Notes: generated by a model from the sequence alone, not told the origin. Positions 8,024 to 16,275 are shown, numbered from the stretch's first letter. The stretch: 64,000 nucleotides of DNA from Anaerolineales bacterium (GCA_020634895.1 JACKAV010000002.1:372001-436000); one strand, 5' to 3'. Numbers and translations: made by a program.

Positions 8024-8479
8024 CTAGGCGATCAACTCAACCGAGCCGCCAGCCTTCTCGATCTTGGCTTTGGCACCGGCGCTGACACGATGAACGCGGA
8101 CCTTAAGAGCAACGCTGACATCACCACGTCCCAAAACCACGATTGGGTTACGGGTATCGCGTAGGAGGTGCGCCTCAGCCAGGGTTTCAGGGGTTACTTC
8201 CGTATTGGATTTGAACGCCTCTGAAAGCTGATCCAGATTCACTTCATTAAAGGTCACCTGGTTGGGCGGAGTAAAGCCTTCACCACGGATGAACGGCAGA
8301 CGGCGATAGAAAGGCAGGTTACCGCCCTGACGGTACAAGTGACCGCCCTCGCCGGAGCGTGCGCCAGCACCTTTGGTACCACGACCGGCAGTCTTACCCT
8401 GACCGGCAGAGATACCGCGTCCAACGCGTTTTCGGTTCTTTTTCGACCCAGTATTGGGTACAAGATCGTGTAGTTTCAT
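8024..8479 (-). CDS. rplO: 50S ribosomal protein L15
   Basis: L15 is a late-assembly 23S rRNA-binding protein. The 151-residue product has the glycine- and arginine-rich N-terminus KNRKRVGRGISAGQGKTAGR and the family core GEGGHLYRQGGNLPFYRRLP, then a globular C-terminal domain ending AGGSVELIA. It follows rpmD by nine bases and precedes secY. Standard. Confidence 0.98.
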   Translation of the reverse strand: MKLHDLVPNTGSKKNRKRVGRGISAGQGKTAGRGTKGAGARSGEGGHLYRQGGNLPFYRRLPFIRGEGFTPPNQVTFNEVNLDQLSEAFKSNTEVTPETLAEAHLLRDTRNPIVVLGRGDVSVALKVRVHRVSAGAKAKIEKAGGSVELIA

Positions 8480-8488
8480 AATAACAAC

Positions 8489-8686
8489 CTACTCTTCAAT
8501 CTTGATCAAATGAATGATCTTGGTCAACATGCCGCGCAGAGCGGGCGTGTCTTTGTGTTCAACGGTCTGATGCAATCGGCGGAGACCAAGGGCTTTAACG
8601 GTTGCCTTCTGGTCCTTGGTATAACCAATGGCGCTGCGAACCAGCGTCACGCGAATGCTCTTTCCGGATGTTTCCTTCTTAGGCAT
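8489..8686 (-). CDS. rpmD: 50S ribosomal protein L30
   Basis: L30 is a small 23S rRNA-binding protein. The 65-residue product is MPKKETSGKSIRVTLVRSAI followed by the signature KATVKALGLRRLHQTVEH and a C-terminal helix. The frame is open upstream to 8782, but the ATG at 8686 has a GGAGGA box seven bases before it and yields the usual L30 length. It overlaps the end of rpsE by eight bases, suggesting translational coupling. Confidence 0.96.
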   Translation of the reverse strand: MPKKETSGKSIRVTLVRSAIGYTKDQKATVKALGLRRLHQTVEHKDTPALRGMLTKIIHLIKIEE

Positions 8687-9218
8687 TCTGCTTCCTCCGT
8701 TCCCAGAATGGGAGCAATTCATCAGCGCGCTTGCCGCGGCGGGCAGCTTCAACGGCGGGCGAACGAAGTCCGTCCAGCGCATCGAAGGTCGCCATCACCA
8801 CATTGAGGACATTCGCGCTTCCCATGGATTTGGTGAGGATGTCGCGGACACCAGCCACTTCCAACACAGCACGGACGCCGCCTGCGGCAATCACGCCTGT
8901 ACCAGCGGAGGCGGGCTTGAGATACACTCGAGCCCCTGCCACCTTTCCAAGCGATTCGTGCGGAATGGTGGTGCCGGAAATATTGACGGTACGCAGGTCT
9001 TTGCGGGCGCGCTCGGATGCCTTTCGCATCGCATCGGGGACGGCGTTGGCTTTACCCACGCCCATACCGATATTACCCTTCTTGTCGCCGACCACAACGG
9101 TCACGCGGAAGCGGAAGCGGCGTCCACCCTTCACCACTTTGGCAACGCGGGCGATTTCGATCACGCGCTCTTCAAAAGCATCCTGCTCAAACTGTTTATC
9201 GAATTGATTATCTGCCAT
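8679..9218 (-). CDS. rpsE: 30S ribosomal protein S5
   Basis: S5 shapes the mRNA entry tunnel and affects decoding accuracy. The 179-residue product has the S5 double-stranded RNA-binding domain (about residues 25-90, RVIEIARVAKVVKGGRRFRF) and the C-terminal domain with GVIAAGGVRAVLEVAGVRDI. A TTG at 9230 is also in frame, but it lies inside the GGAG ribosome-binding site, so the ATG at 9218 is the better start. It overlaps rpmD by eight bases. Confidence 0.97.
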   Translation of the reverse strand: MADNQFDKQFEQDAFEERVIEIARVAKVVKGGRRFRFRVTVVVGDKKGNIGMGVGKANAVPDAMRKASERARKDLRTVNISGTTIPHESLGKVAGARVYLKPASAGTGVIAAGGVRAVLEVAGVRDILTKSMGSANVLNVVMATFDALDGLRSPAVEAARRGKRADELLPFWERRKQNA

Positions 9219-9238
9219 ATCTTTCTCCAATGTTCCGC

Positions 9239-9604
9239 TTAGAACTGCAGTCCGCCTTCGCGGGCGCCATCTGCCAGAGCCTTGACACGGCCCGTGTAAC
9301 GGAACCCGCCGCGGTCAAACACGACCGAGGAGATTCCCTTGGATTTCGCGCGTTCGGCGATGGCTTGTCCGATGGCTTTCGCCTGATCGGTCTTTTTCAT
9401 GCCTTTCATCTTTTCGCGCAGTTCCTTGTCAACGGTGGAGGCGGAAACAAGGGTGTTTCCATCCATGTCGTCGATGATCTGAGCGTAGATGCCTGAGAGG
9501 CTCTTGAAAACGCTCAAACGCGGACGATCAGGGTTGCCGAAAACCTGCTTGCGGACACGCGCATGGCGGCGTTCGCGAGCCAGAGAACGATTCTTATTAG
9601 CCAT
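9239..9604 (-). CDS. rplR: 50S ribosomal protein L18
   Basis: L18 binds 5S rRNA in the central protuberance. The 121-residue product starts with a basic tail (MANKNRSLARERRHARVRKQ) and carries RPRLSVFKSLSGIYAQIIDD and the C-terminal FDRGGFRYTGRVKALADGAR signature. Its ATG is three bases after the rplF stop, consistent with coupled translation. Confidence 0.98.
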   Translation of the reverse strand: MANKNRSLARERRHARVRKQVFGNPDRPRLSVFKSLSGIYAQIIDDMDGNTLVSASTVDKELREKMKGMKKTDQAKAIGQAIAERAKSKGISSVVFDRGGFRYTGRVKALADGAREGGLQF

Positions 9605-9607
9605 GGC

Positions 9608-10156
9608 TTACTTGGCTCCTTTCCCGGCTTTACCGGCTTTGCGGCGGACTCTTTCGCCAAGATAGCGCAAGCCCTTGCCATGATAAGGCTCAGGCGGACG
9701 GACACTGCGCACGTTTGCAGCCACCTGCCCAACCAATTCCTTATCGAAGCCCTGCACCTTGATCTGGCGGGTCTTCGCGTCTGTTTCGAAAGAAATACCT
9801 GCTGGCGGTTCGATTTTAACAGGGTGGGAATACCCGACGAACAAAGCCAGATTCTTGCCTTCCAATTCGGCGCGGTAACCCACACCTTCAACTTCAAGCA
9901 CAACTTCAAATCCCGAACTCACGCCATGGATCATGTTGGCGAGCAAAGCGCGAGTGGTGCCGTGCAATGCGCGTTCTTCGGGGTTATCCGAATTACGAGC
10001 GATCTTCAACTGGTTATCTTCCATTTTGATATCGATCAGGCTGGAAAATTCCCGTGAAAGTTCGCCCTTCGGTCCCTTCACGCGTACGCTGGAGCCATTA
10101 AGCTCCACCTGCACACCACTGGGGATGTCTACTGGTAAACGACCAATGCGAGACAC
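9608..10156 (-). CDS. rplF: 50S ribosomal protein L6
   Basis: L6 binds near the GTPase centre of the large subunit. The 182-residue product has the duplicated L6 fold, with MSRIGRLPVDIPSGVQVELN at the start and the C-terminal signature PEPYHGKGLRYLGERVRRKA. The start is a GTG at 10156 with a strong GGAGG box six bases before it. Longer in-frame starts up to 10216 would run into rpsH and add a non-homologous tail. Confidence 0.97.
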   Translation of the reverse strand: MSRIGRLPVDIPSGVQVELNGSSVRVKGPKGELSREFSSLIDIKMEDNQLKIARNSDNPEERALHGTTRALLANMIHGVSSGFEVVLEVEGVGYRAELEGKNLALFVGYSHPVKIEPPAGISFETDAKTRQIKVQGFDKELVGQVAANVRSVRPPEPYHGKGLRYLGERVRRKAGKAGKGAK

Positions 10157-10166
10157 AATAAACCTC

Positions 10167-10580
10167 CTACCAAACCTTGCAGATGATCTCGCCGCCCACG
10201 CCCAACTGTCGGGCACGTGCGCCGGTCATTACACCCTTGGGGGTCGAGAGAATGGCAACGCCAATACCCGAAAGAACCCAGGGAATTTCTGTTTTCTTGG
10301 TATAGATGCGGCGACCGGGCTTGCTGACGCGCTCCAAACCGGAGATAACTGCGCGTCGTTCGCGGCGTTCACCTACATATTTGATCTTGAGACGCAGGAA
10401 TTTCTGCGCTTCGGTTTCGCCATCGACCACTTCGAAATTCTCAAGGAAACCTTCCTCCTTGAGGATCTTGGCGATCTCAAGCTTTATCTTTGAACTAGGC
10501 AGCGCAACCTGGGCATGGCCAGCCATGACAGCGTTGCGGATGCGGGTCAACATATCGGCAATTGGATCAGTGAATGACAT
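10167..10580 (-). CDS. rpsH: 30S ribosomal protein S8
   Basis: S8 binds helix 21 of 16S rRNA and in many bacteria represses the spc operon. The 137-residue product begins MSFTDPIADMLTRIRNAVMA and ends with the family signature STPKGVMTGARARQLGVGGE. It follows rpsN by 19 bases and precedes rplF by 10. Confidence 0.98.
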   Translation of the reverse strand: MSFTDPIADMLTRIRNAVMAGHAQVALPSSKIKLEIAKILKEEGFLENFEVVDGETEAQKFLRLKIKYVGERRERRAVISGLERVSKPGRRIYTKKTEIPWVLSGIGVAILSTPKGVMTGARARQLGVGGEIICKVW

Positions 10581-10599
10581 GATTTTCCTCCACCCGGTC

Positions 10600-10782
10600 C
10601 TACCAGGATGACTTTACTACGCCGGGGATTTGCCCCTTCAACGCCAGTTCACGGAAACAAATGCGGCACAAGCCGAAGCGGCGGATGTACCCGCGCGGGC
10701 GTCCACAACGCTGGCAGCGGTTGCGGACCTGCACCGCATGGCGGCGGCGCTGTTCACGATATTGCATACATTTCTTTGCCAT
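10600..10782 (-). CDS. rpsN: 30S ribosomal protein S14, zinc-binding type Z
   Basis: The 60-residue product is the short, zinc-binding form of S14. Cys23, Cys26, Cys39 and Cys42 form two C-x2-C pairs (CQRCGRPRGYIRRFGLCRIC). The C-terminal FRELALKGQIPGVVKSSW is diagnostic for the family. It lies between rplE (three-base gap) and rpsH in spc order. Confidence 0.98.
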   Translation of the reverse strand: MAKKCMQYREQRRRHAVQVRNRCQRCGRPRGYIRRFGLCRICFRELALKGQIPGVVKSSW

Positions 10783-10785
10783 ACC

Positions 10786-11337
10786 TTACGCTTCCTTCTT
10801 GCCGCTGAACGGCATTCCGAGCATTCTTAATAAAGCGCGGGCTTCTTCGTCGTTCTGGGCGGTCGTCACAATGGTGACTTCCATGCCGCGCAGCTTATCG
10901 ATTTTGTCATACTCGATCTCAGGGAAAACCAATTGGTCCTTGAGACCAAGCGTGTAGTTCCCGCGGCCATCGAAGGCATTGGGAGAAATACCGCGAAAGT
11001 CACGCACACGCGGCAGCGCAATGTTCACGAGGCGGTCAAAGAACGCCCACATGCGCGGACCCCGCAGGGTCACTTTGGTACCGATCAAACGTCCCTCGCG
11101 CAATTTGAAGTTCGCAATGCTTTTGCGAGCCTTGGTCTGCACGGGTTTCTGACCGGTAATGGTCGTCAGATCACCAACTGCGGCTTCGAGCGCCTTGGGG
11201 TTATCCAACGCTTCACCGAGACCGATATTGACAACGATCTTTTCCAACCGCGGCACCTGCATCACATTCTTGAAGCCAAAGGACTTCAGCAGAGCCGGGG
11301 CGATTTCATTGTTATAACGTTCCTGCATTTTGTTCAT
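10786..11337 (-). CDS. rplE: 50S ribosomal protein L5
   Basis: L5 binds 5S rRNA and contacts the P-site tRNA and S13. The 183-residue product has the N-terminal MQVPRLEKIVVNIGLGEA and the signature RMWAFFDRLVNIALPRVRDF, then GRGNYTLGLKDQLVFPEIEY. It lies between rplX (20-base gap) and rpsN. Standard length and order. Confidence 0.98.
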   Translation of the reverse strand: MNKMQERYNNEIAPALLKSFGFKNVMQVPRLEKIVVNIGLGEALDNPKALEAAVGDLTTITGQKPVQTKARKSIANFKLREGRLIGTKVTLRGPRMWAFFDRLVNIALPRVRDFRGISPNAFDGRGNYTLGLKDQLVFPEIEYDKIDKLRGMEVTIVTTAQNDEEARALLRMLGMPFSGKKEA

Positions 11338-11357
11338 CTATATACGCTCCACAGCTC

Positions 11358-11690
11358 TTAGTCGATCGCAGCCTGGCACTTCTTGCAAACGCGATGAGCA
11401 CCTTCTTCGTCGCGCTGAACAGCCACACGAGTGGGTTCGCCGCATTTCGGACAGACAAGCATCACGTTGGAAATATCCACCGGACCTTCAAATTGGAGGC
11501 GCCCCGGGTTGATATTGCGTCCAGCCTGGGTCTGCACCTGTTTCTGGTGCTTGGTGCGGACGTTGACACCCTGCACCACCACGCGGCGTTTCTCAATGAT
11601 CACATTGATGACTTCGCCACGCTTGCCTTTATCTTCAAGACGGCCGCTGATCACTTCGACGGTATCACCTTTTCGAATCTTGACTTTCAT
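11358..11690 (-). CDS. rplX: 50S ribosomal protein L24 with C-terminal zinc ribbon
   Basis: L24 is an assembly initiator near the tunnel exit. The 110-residue product has the KOW motif at the N-terminus (MKVKIRKGDTVEVISGRLED, then KGKRGEVINV). The C-terminal part has two C-x2-C pairs (VCPKCGEPTRVAV and RVCKKCQ), forming a likely zinc ribbon found only in some L24 lineages. It starts nine bases after the rplN stop. Confidence 0.97.
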   Translation of the reverse strand: MKVKIRKGDTVEVISGRLEDKGKRGEVINVIIEKRRVVVQGVNVRTKHQKQVQTQAGRNINPGRLQFEGPVDISNVMLVCPKCGEPTRVAVQRDEEGAHRVCKKCQAAID

Positions 11691-11699
11691 TATCAGCTC

Positions 11700-12071
11700 C
11701 TACAACACTTCCGGGGCCAGCGACACGATCTTCATGTAACCCATATCGCGCAGTTCGCGCGCCACGGGTCCAAAGATACGAGTGCCCCTCGGGTTTTCGC
11801 CATCCGCATCCAGAATAACTGCGGCGTTATCATCAAAGCGGATATACGAGCCGTCTTCACGGCGCCATTCCTTGGTGCAGCGCACGATCACGGCTTTTAC
11901 AACTTCGCTCTTCTTTACCGAGCCCTGCGGAGTGGCTGCCTTAACAGTCGCCACAACCACATCGCCAATAGCACCATATCTGCGTTTCGAACCACCCAGA
12001 ACATGGATGACGAGCAGTTCACGCGCACCGGTGTTATCGGCAACCTTCAAACGAGATTCATGCTGGATCAT
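11700..12071 (-). CDS. rplN: 50S ribosomal protein L14
   Basis: L14 lies at the subunit interface and takes part in an intersubunit bridge. The 123-residue product begins MIQHESRLKVADNTGARELL, contains the signature DNAAVILDADGENPRGTRIF and ends LREMGY-like RDMGYMKIVSLAPEVL. It follows rpsQ by three bases. Standard. Confidence 0.98.
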   Translation of the reverse strand: MIQHESRLKVADNTGARELLVIHVLGGSKRRYGAIGDVVVATVKAATPQGSVKKSEVVKAVIVRCTKEWRREDGSYIRFDDNAAVILDADGENPRGTRIFGPVARELRDMGYMKIVSLAPEVL

Positions 12072-12074
12072 GGA

Positions 12075-12347
12075 CTATTCTCCTACGCCCTGATCGGCAG
12101 TGCGGATCTCGCGCTTCACAACAGTTTCAACTGCCCAGCGCTTATCACGGGACAATGGACGGGATTCAACGATACGAACCTCATCACCGATCTGGCAACC
12201 GATCTCATCGTGAGCCTTCACACGCATGCTCGAGAACACAACCTTTTTGTACAAAGGATGACGGAACTTGCGGGTGATCTCCACAACGACGGTTTTGGTC
12301 ATTTTGTTGCTGGTAACGACACCAGTCATACGACGACGATTGTTCAT
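12075..12347 (-). CDS. rpsQ: 30S ribosomal protein S17
   Basis: S17 is a primary 16S rRNA-binding protein with an OB fold. The 90-residue product starts MNNRRRMTGVVTSNKMTKTV, then VVEITRKFRHPLYKKVV, and contains the signature IGDEVRIVESRPLSRDKRWA. Its ATG overlaps the rpmC stop by four bases (12344-12347), a typical coupled arrangement. Confidence 0.98.
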   Translation of the reverse strand: MNNRRRMTGVVTSNKMTKTVVVEITRKFRHPLYKKVVFSSMRVKAHDEIGCQIGDEVRIVESRPLSRDKRWAVETVVKREIRTADQGVGE

Positions 12348-12565
12348 TTTTCACCTTCCACTGCGGCATCTCTGAGCATCTCGCCCAGGATGGTTTCCAT
12401 ACGGGCAATATCCTTGCGAAGGATGTTCAGGCGGCTGGTATCGGTCAACTGTCCAGTCACTTGCTGGAAACGCAGTTTCATCAATTCATCGCGCGAATCT
12501 GAGATCTTCGTGCGGATTTCCTCAAGGCTCAACTTGCGGATTTCTGCGGGTTTCGCGGCTTTCAT
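12344..12565 (-). CDS. rpmC: 50S ribosomal protein L29
   Basis: L29 is a small two-helix protein near the tunnel exit that helps dock SRP and trigger factor. The 73-residue product is MKAAKPAEIRKLSLEEIRTK followed by the family segment LMKLRFQQVTGQLTDTSRLN. It lies between rplP (two-base gap) and rpsQ (overlap). Confidence 0.97.
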   Translation of the reverse strand: MKAAKPAEIRKLSLEEIRTKISDSRDELMKLRFQQVTGQLTDTSRLNILRKDIARMETILGEMLRDAAVEGEK

Positions 12566-12567
12566 GA

Positions 12568-12987
12568 TTATTCTCCTCCTTTGTTGCGGGCAACAACCTT
12601 GGTCTTGATGGAGAATTTATACTGCGCGGAACGCAGAGCAGCCTTGGCAACATCCGCAGAAAGACCAGCAACTTCGAACATGATACGGCCGGGTTTCACA
12701 ACAGCGACATAGTACTCCACATTCCCTTTACCAGATCCCATACGGGTCTCGGGAGGTTTGTGAGTAAACGGCTTGGCAGGAAAGATACGGATCCAAACCT
12801 TACCGCGGCGCTTCATTTCACGGACGATCGAACGGCGTGCCGCTTCGATCTGACGGGCGGTAATCCAGCCCGGTTCAAGCGCCTGCAGACCGAATTCGCC
12901 AAAGGCGACTTCTGCGCCGCGGAGAGCTTTACCCCGCATGCGACCACGCATCTGCTTGCGCCACTTTACACGTTTTGGCATCAACAT
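12568..12987 (-). CDS. rplP: 50S ribosomal protein L16
   Basis: L16 organises the A-site region of the large subunit. The 139-residue product opens MLMPKRVKWRKQMRGRMRGK and carries the signatures GWITARQIEAARRSIVREMK and RMGSGKGNVEYYVAVVKPGR. It follows rpsC after an unusually long gap of 75 bases that holds a strong hairpin. Confidence 0.98.
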   Translation of the reverse strand: MLMPKRVKWRKQMRGRMRGKALRGAEVAFGEFGLQALEPGWITARQIEAARRSIVREMKRRGKVWIRIFPAKPFTHKPPETRMGSGKGNVEYYVAVVKPGRIMFEVAGLSADVAKAALRSAQYKFSIKTKVVARNKGGE

Positions 12988-13023
12988 AGCAATAACCTCA
13001 TCTCAAAGCGACGTTGCGATTAT

Positions 13024-13061
13024 CCCGCACGCCACTTCATAATTTTTATGAAGCGCGCGGG
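13024..13061 (-). repeat. Strong hairpin between rpsC and rplP
   Basis: The arms CCCGCGCGCTTCATAA (13046-13061, minus strand) and TTATGAAGTGGCGTGCGGG (13024-13042) pair over about 16 positions with small internal mismatches around a three-base loop. The structure begins directly after the rpsC stop codon and is not followed by a T-run, so it is more likely an RNA processing, stability or attenuation element, or a small inserted palindrome, than a terminator. Confidence 0.65.
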
Positions 13062-13062
13062 A

Positions 13063-13812
13063 TTACTCGCTGACGTACACGCCTTCCGTCGCTTCAGCTT
13101 TTTCTTCAACTTCCGGAGTGACTTCGCCTTTATAGATCCAAACCTTCACGCCGATCTGACCATAAGTAGTCCGCGCTTCATCGGTTGCAAAATCCAGGTT
13201 CGCGCGCAAAGTCTGCAGAGGAACGCGTCCTTCGCGAAGCCAGACGTCACGGGACATTTCCGCGCCGCCCAGGCGACCACCAACGAGGATCTTGATGCCC
13301 TCAGCGCCCTGCTTCATAGCCTGCTGAATGGCACGCTTCATTGCACGGCGATAGGCAATACGGCGTTCGAGCTGATCCGCAATATTTCTGGCAACCAGCT
13401 TTGCGTCGAGGTCGGGACTCGAGATTTCCTTGATATCCAAATCGACCTTCTTGCCAACCAGCGATTCGAGTGCAGCGCGGATTCTCTTCACGCCTTCACC
13501 CTTGCGTCCGATCAGGATGCCGGGCTTGGCAGTGTGGATAGCGATGCGGATCTTGCCGGGAGTGCGTTCCACATCAATCCGAGAAACACCTGCTTTGCCG
13601 TCGCGGACCGCGTCAGGGATGTCCTTGCGCAGTTGGCGGACCTTCTCATTGGCAGCAGCGCCGCCTTTGGAGAGTTTGCCTACCAACAAGCTGCGGATCG
13701 CAAGATCCTGATGCAGCTGCTGGCGATATGTGTTTCCTTCTGCGAACCAACGACCGCCCCAAGGCTGATTGATTCCAAGGCGAAATCCAACGGGATGTAC
13801 TTTTCGACCCAT
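13063..13812 (-). CDS. rpsC: 30S ribosomal protein S3
   Basis: S3 forms the mRNA entry site and has helicase-assisting residues. The 249-residue product starts MGRKVHPVGFRLGINQPWGG and has the KH domain (GVSRIDVERTPGKIRIAIHT and AKPGILIGRKGEGVKRIR) plus the C-terminal S3 domain with the family's GRVPLQTLRANLDFATDEAR. The frame runs 36 bases further upstream, but the ATG at 13812 has a GGAGA box and matches S3 starts. It follows rplV by 10 bases. Confidence 0.98.
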   Translation of the reverse strand: MGRKVHPVGFRLGINQPWGGRWFAEGNTYRQQLHQDLAIRSLLVGKLSKGGAAANEKVRQLRKDIPDAVRDGKAGVSRIDVERTPGKIRIAIHTAKPGILIGRKGEGVKRIRAALESLVGKKVDLDIKEISSPDLDAKLVARNIADQLERRIAYRRAMKRAIQQAMKQGAEGIKILVGGRLGGAEMSRDVWLREGRVPLQTLRANLDFATDEARTTYGQIGVKVWIYKGEVTPEVEEKAEATEGVYVSE

Positions 13813-13822
13813 AAAAATCTCC

Positions 13823-14164
13823 TTATGCTCCGCGCTCACGCAAAACAACCGTCACATGGGAACTACGGCGCAACAATGGCTTGAAACGTCCACGGGCGCC
13901 GAAGCGTCGCCACTTGCGTGTCGGAGCTTCGTCAGCGGTAATCTTGGCAACAAAAAGGTCATCGCGGCTGACGCCAAAGTTCTCTTCGGCGTTCGCCACC
14001 GCGGAGGCGACCAGTTTGTAAACGGGAAGCGCAGCACGCTTGTTCACAAACTTCAAGGTCTCCAACGCTTCGATGGCACTCTTACCGCGCACCGTATCGA
14101 TCACGGCGCGGACCTTTTGCGCGGACTGAGGGAGAAAACGAACGTGAGCTTTAATATCGGTCAT
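13823..14164 (-). CDS. rplV: 50S ribosomal protein L22
   Basis: L22 lines the exit tunnel; its loop is a site of macrolide resistance. The 113-residue product starts MTDIKAHVRFLPQSAQKVRA and has the signature VRGKSAIEALETLKFVNKRA. The conserved hairpin loop follows as KLRHA-type residues (ADEAPTRKWRRFGARGRFKP). The ATG at 14164 has an AGGAG box; a longer in-frame extension to 14278 overlaps rpsS and is not homologous. Confidence 0.97.
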   Translation of the reverse strand: MTDIKAHVRFLPQSAQKVRAVIDTVRGKSAIEALETLKFVNKRAALPVYKLVASAVANAEENFGVSRDDLFVAKITADEAPTRKWRRFGARGRFKPLLRRSSHVTVVLRERGA

Positions 14165-14174
14165 GTTCTTCTCC

Positions 14175-14447
14175 TTACGCAGCCTTCTCGGAAGCCTGAT
14201 GTCCGCGGAATGTGCGTGTCGGGGCGAATTCGCCCAAACGGTGACCAACCATGTTTTCGGTGATGTAGATCGGAACATGGCGGCGTCCGTCGTGGACCGC
14301 GATCGTGTGTCCCACCATCTGGGGGAAGATCACAGAGGCGCGGCTCCAGGTGCGAACCACCTTCTTCTCTTTTTTCTGATTCATGGCTTCGATACGTTTG
14401 AGCAGTTTCGGCTCAATGTACGGGCCCTTTTTCAATGATCGTGACAT
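14175..14447 (-). CDS. rpsS: 30S ribosomal protein S19
   Basis: S19 is in the 30S head next to S13. The 90-residue product begins MSRSLKKGPYIEPKLLKRIE and has the signature IAVHDGRRHVPIYITENMVG, then HRLGEFAPTRTFRGH. It lies between rplB (18-base gap) and rplV (10-base gap). Confidence 0.98.
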   Translation of the reverse strand: MSRSLKKGPYIEPKLLKRIEAMNQKKEKKVVRTWSRASVIFPQMVGHTIAVHDGRRHVPIYITENMVGHRLGEFAPTRTFRGHQASEKAA

Positions 14448-14465
14448 ATCTGCTTACCTCATCTA

Positions 14466-15302
14466 CTAGCGGTTCGTCTTACTGCGACGACGCACAATGT
14501 ACTGATCCGTCTTCTTATTAAGGCGGGTCTTCTTACCCAGAGTGGGTTTACCCCACGGGCTCTTCGGACCGGGAAGACCGACCGGCTGGCGACCTTCACC
14601 ACCACCATGTGGATGGTCGCGGGGGCTCATCGCTGTACCGCGGACGGTCGGACGAATACCAAGGTGGCGCTTGCGACCGGCTTTACCAAGTTTCACGTTA
14701 CCGTGGTCCAGATTACCAACCTGACCAATGGTCGCATAACAAACCTGATGGATGAGGCGGACTTCGCCAGAGGGCATGCGGATCTGGGCAAAATCGCCTT
14801 CCTTGGCGAGCAACTGAGCTGCGCCTCCAGCCGAACGGACAAGTTGTCCGCCCTTGCCGGGCTTCATCTCAATGTTATGGATCATCGTACCTACCGGAAT
14901 ATTGCTGATCGGCAGCGAATTGCCGGAACGAATCTCAGCGGTAGGACCAGACATGACAGTGTCGCCAACTTTCAGGTCCACGGGAGAGATGATGTAACGC
15001 TTTTCGCCATCTGCATAGTGCAGAAGAGCGAGGCGCGCAGTGCGGTTCGGATCGTATTCGATCGCGGCAACCTTTGCAGGAATACCAAGCTTTTCGCGCT
15101 TGAAGTCCACCACGCGGATGTAACGGCGGGCGCCGCCGCCACGATGGCGAACGGTCACACGACCATAGGCATTGCGTCCGCCAGAGCGCTTCTTGATAAC
15201 GAGCAAAGAGCGTTCAGGAGTGGACTTGGTGATTTCCTCAAAGGTGTAACCGGTCATGTCGCGCATGCCGGGTGTAATTGGTTTGTACTTCTTGACAGCC
15301 AT
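14466..15302 (-). CDS. rplB: 50S ribosomal protein L2
   Basis: L2 is needed for subunit joining and peptidyl transfer. The 278-residue product has MAVKKYKPITPGMRDMTGYT at the start and the signature TVRGTAMSPRDHPHGGGEGR with the conserved histidine close to the peptidyl-transferase centre. Its ATG overlaps the rplW stop by one base. Confidence 0.98.
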   Translation of the reverse strand: MAVKKYKPITPGMRDMTGYTFEEITKSTPERSLLVIKKRSGGRNAYGRVTVRHRGGGARRYIRVVDFKREKLGIPAKVAAIEYDPNRTARLALLHYADGEKRYIISPVDLKVGDTVMSGPTAEIRSGNSLPISNIPVGTMIHNIEMKPGKGGQLVRSAGGAAQLLAKEGDFAQIRMPSGEVRLIHQVCYATIGQVGNLDHGNVKLGKAGRKRHLGIRPTVRGTAMSPRDHPHGGGEGRQPVGLPGPKSPWGKPTLGKKTRLNKKTDQYIVRRRSKTNR

Positions 15303-15607
15303 TACTGCACCCCTTCAAAGATCTCGAGGGGCTTGCTGCCCTCGGCAAGGGTAACGATCGCCTTCTTGAAAGCGGGACGGCGAACCACCATACGGCGGGA
15401 TCGACCACGGCGTCCACGTTTTGCAGGGGCGTTGACAATATTCACACGCGCCACGGTGACATCGAAAAGGGTTTCCAATGCATCCTTTACAACAGTACGG
15501 GTCGCGTCATTACGAACAACGAACACATACTGTCCCAACTTGCTGGATTGGGTATTGGACTTTTCTGTCACCAGCGGGCGGACGAGGACACTATAAAGAT
15601 CGGTCAT
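15302..15607 (-). CDS. rplW: 50S ribosomal protein L23
   Basis: L23 sits at the tunnel exit and docks trigger factor and SRP. The 101-residue product begins MTDLYSVLVRPLVTEKSNTQ, then KLGQYVFVVRNDATRTVVKD, and the conserved basic loop PAKRGRRGRSRRMVVRRPAF. It lies between rplD (nine-base gap) and rplB (one-base overlap). Confidence 0.97.
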   Translation of the reverse strand: MTDLYSVLVRPLVTEKSNTQSSKLGQYVFVVRNDATRTVVKDALETLFDVTVARVNIVNAPAKRGRRGRSRRMVVRRPAFKKAIVTLAEGSKPLEIFEGVQ

Positions 15608-15616
15608 GTCTCTCTC

Positions 15617-16246
15617 CTATCCAAGGTGCGCGACCAGCGCATCAATAGCCTTGACGGGCAAGACCACTTTATCAAAATTAAGGATGTCGCGAACGTTGAG
15701 GTAGCTTGCGAGCAAAACTTTGGTGCTCTCAAGGTTGTTCGCGCTGCGCATCACCATGTCATAATTCTGGTCTTTGGTAGGCATCAACACCAAAGCGGTG
15801 GAAACACCAACCAGATTTCCCAAAGCCTCAGCAACCACCTTGGTCTTGGGCTCCTCAATATTAAGTTCTTCAACAATAATGATCGAGGCTTCAGATGCCT
15901 TCACAGACAGCGCAGAGCGGAGAGCCGCCTGACGCATCTTCTTGGGCATGCGAAGTTCATAGCTGCGGGGATGCGGCGTATGAATACGACCACCACCGAC
16001 CCACTGAGCCGCGCGTCTTGAACCCTGACGGGCACGGCCGGTTCCCTTCTGTTTCCAGGGTTTGCGACCGCCGCCGCGAACTTCACTGCGGACTTTGGTT
16101 TCATGCGTACCGAGGCGTGCATTTGCCATTTGGCGCGTGTATGCCTGGTGCATCAAATCTACATTTATAGGGGCTTCAAAAAGATTCGCAGGGAGTTCGA
16201 TCTCGCGAACCTTCTTACCCTTTATATCAAGTACATCTGCTTTCAT
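15617..16246 (-). CDS. rplD: 50S ribosomal protein L4
   Basis: L4 lines the tunnel with L22 and in Gammaproteobacteria is the repressor of the S10 operon. The 209-residue product has the extended loop signature RGGGRKPWKQKGTGRARQGS, then WVGGGRIHTPHPRSY, and the Rossmann-like C-terminal half. It follows rplC by 29 bases. Confidence 0.97.
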   Translation of the reverse strand: MKADVLDIKGKKVREIELPANLFEAPINVDLMHQAYTRQMANARLGTHETKVRSEVRGGGRKPWKQKGTGRARQGSRRAAQWVGGGRIHTPHPRSYELRMPKKMRQAALRSALSVKASEASIIIVEELNIEEPKTKVVAEALGNLVGVSTALVLMPTKDQNYDMVMRSANNLESTKVLLASYLNVRDILNFDKVVLPVKAIDALVAHLG

Positions 16247-16275
16247 GATATTCTCGCTCCGATTTCCTTCGCGCG

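Noticed and set aside
8687..8782. An N-terminal extension of rpmD (and similar extensions of rpsI, rplF, rplV and rpsC).
   Set aside because: The extra residues are not homologous, overlap neighbouring genes and lack an RBS, while the internal starts have good RBSs and canonical N-termini.
11394..12608. A 404-codon plus-strand frame opposite rplX, rplN, rpsQ and rpmC (similar long frames at 12760-13884 and 14607-15596).
   Set aside because: They are antisense shadows of well-identified ribosomal protein genes with no RBS, no family similarity and high-GC third-position bias explaining the open frame.
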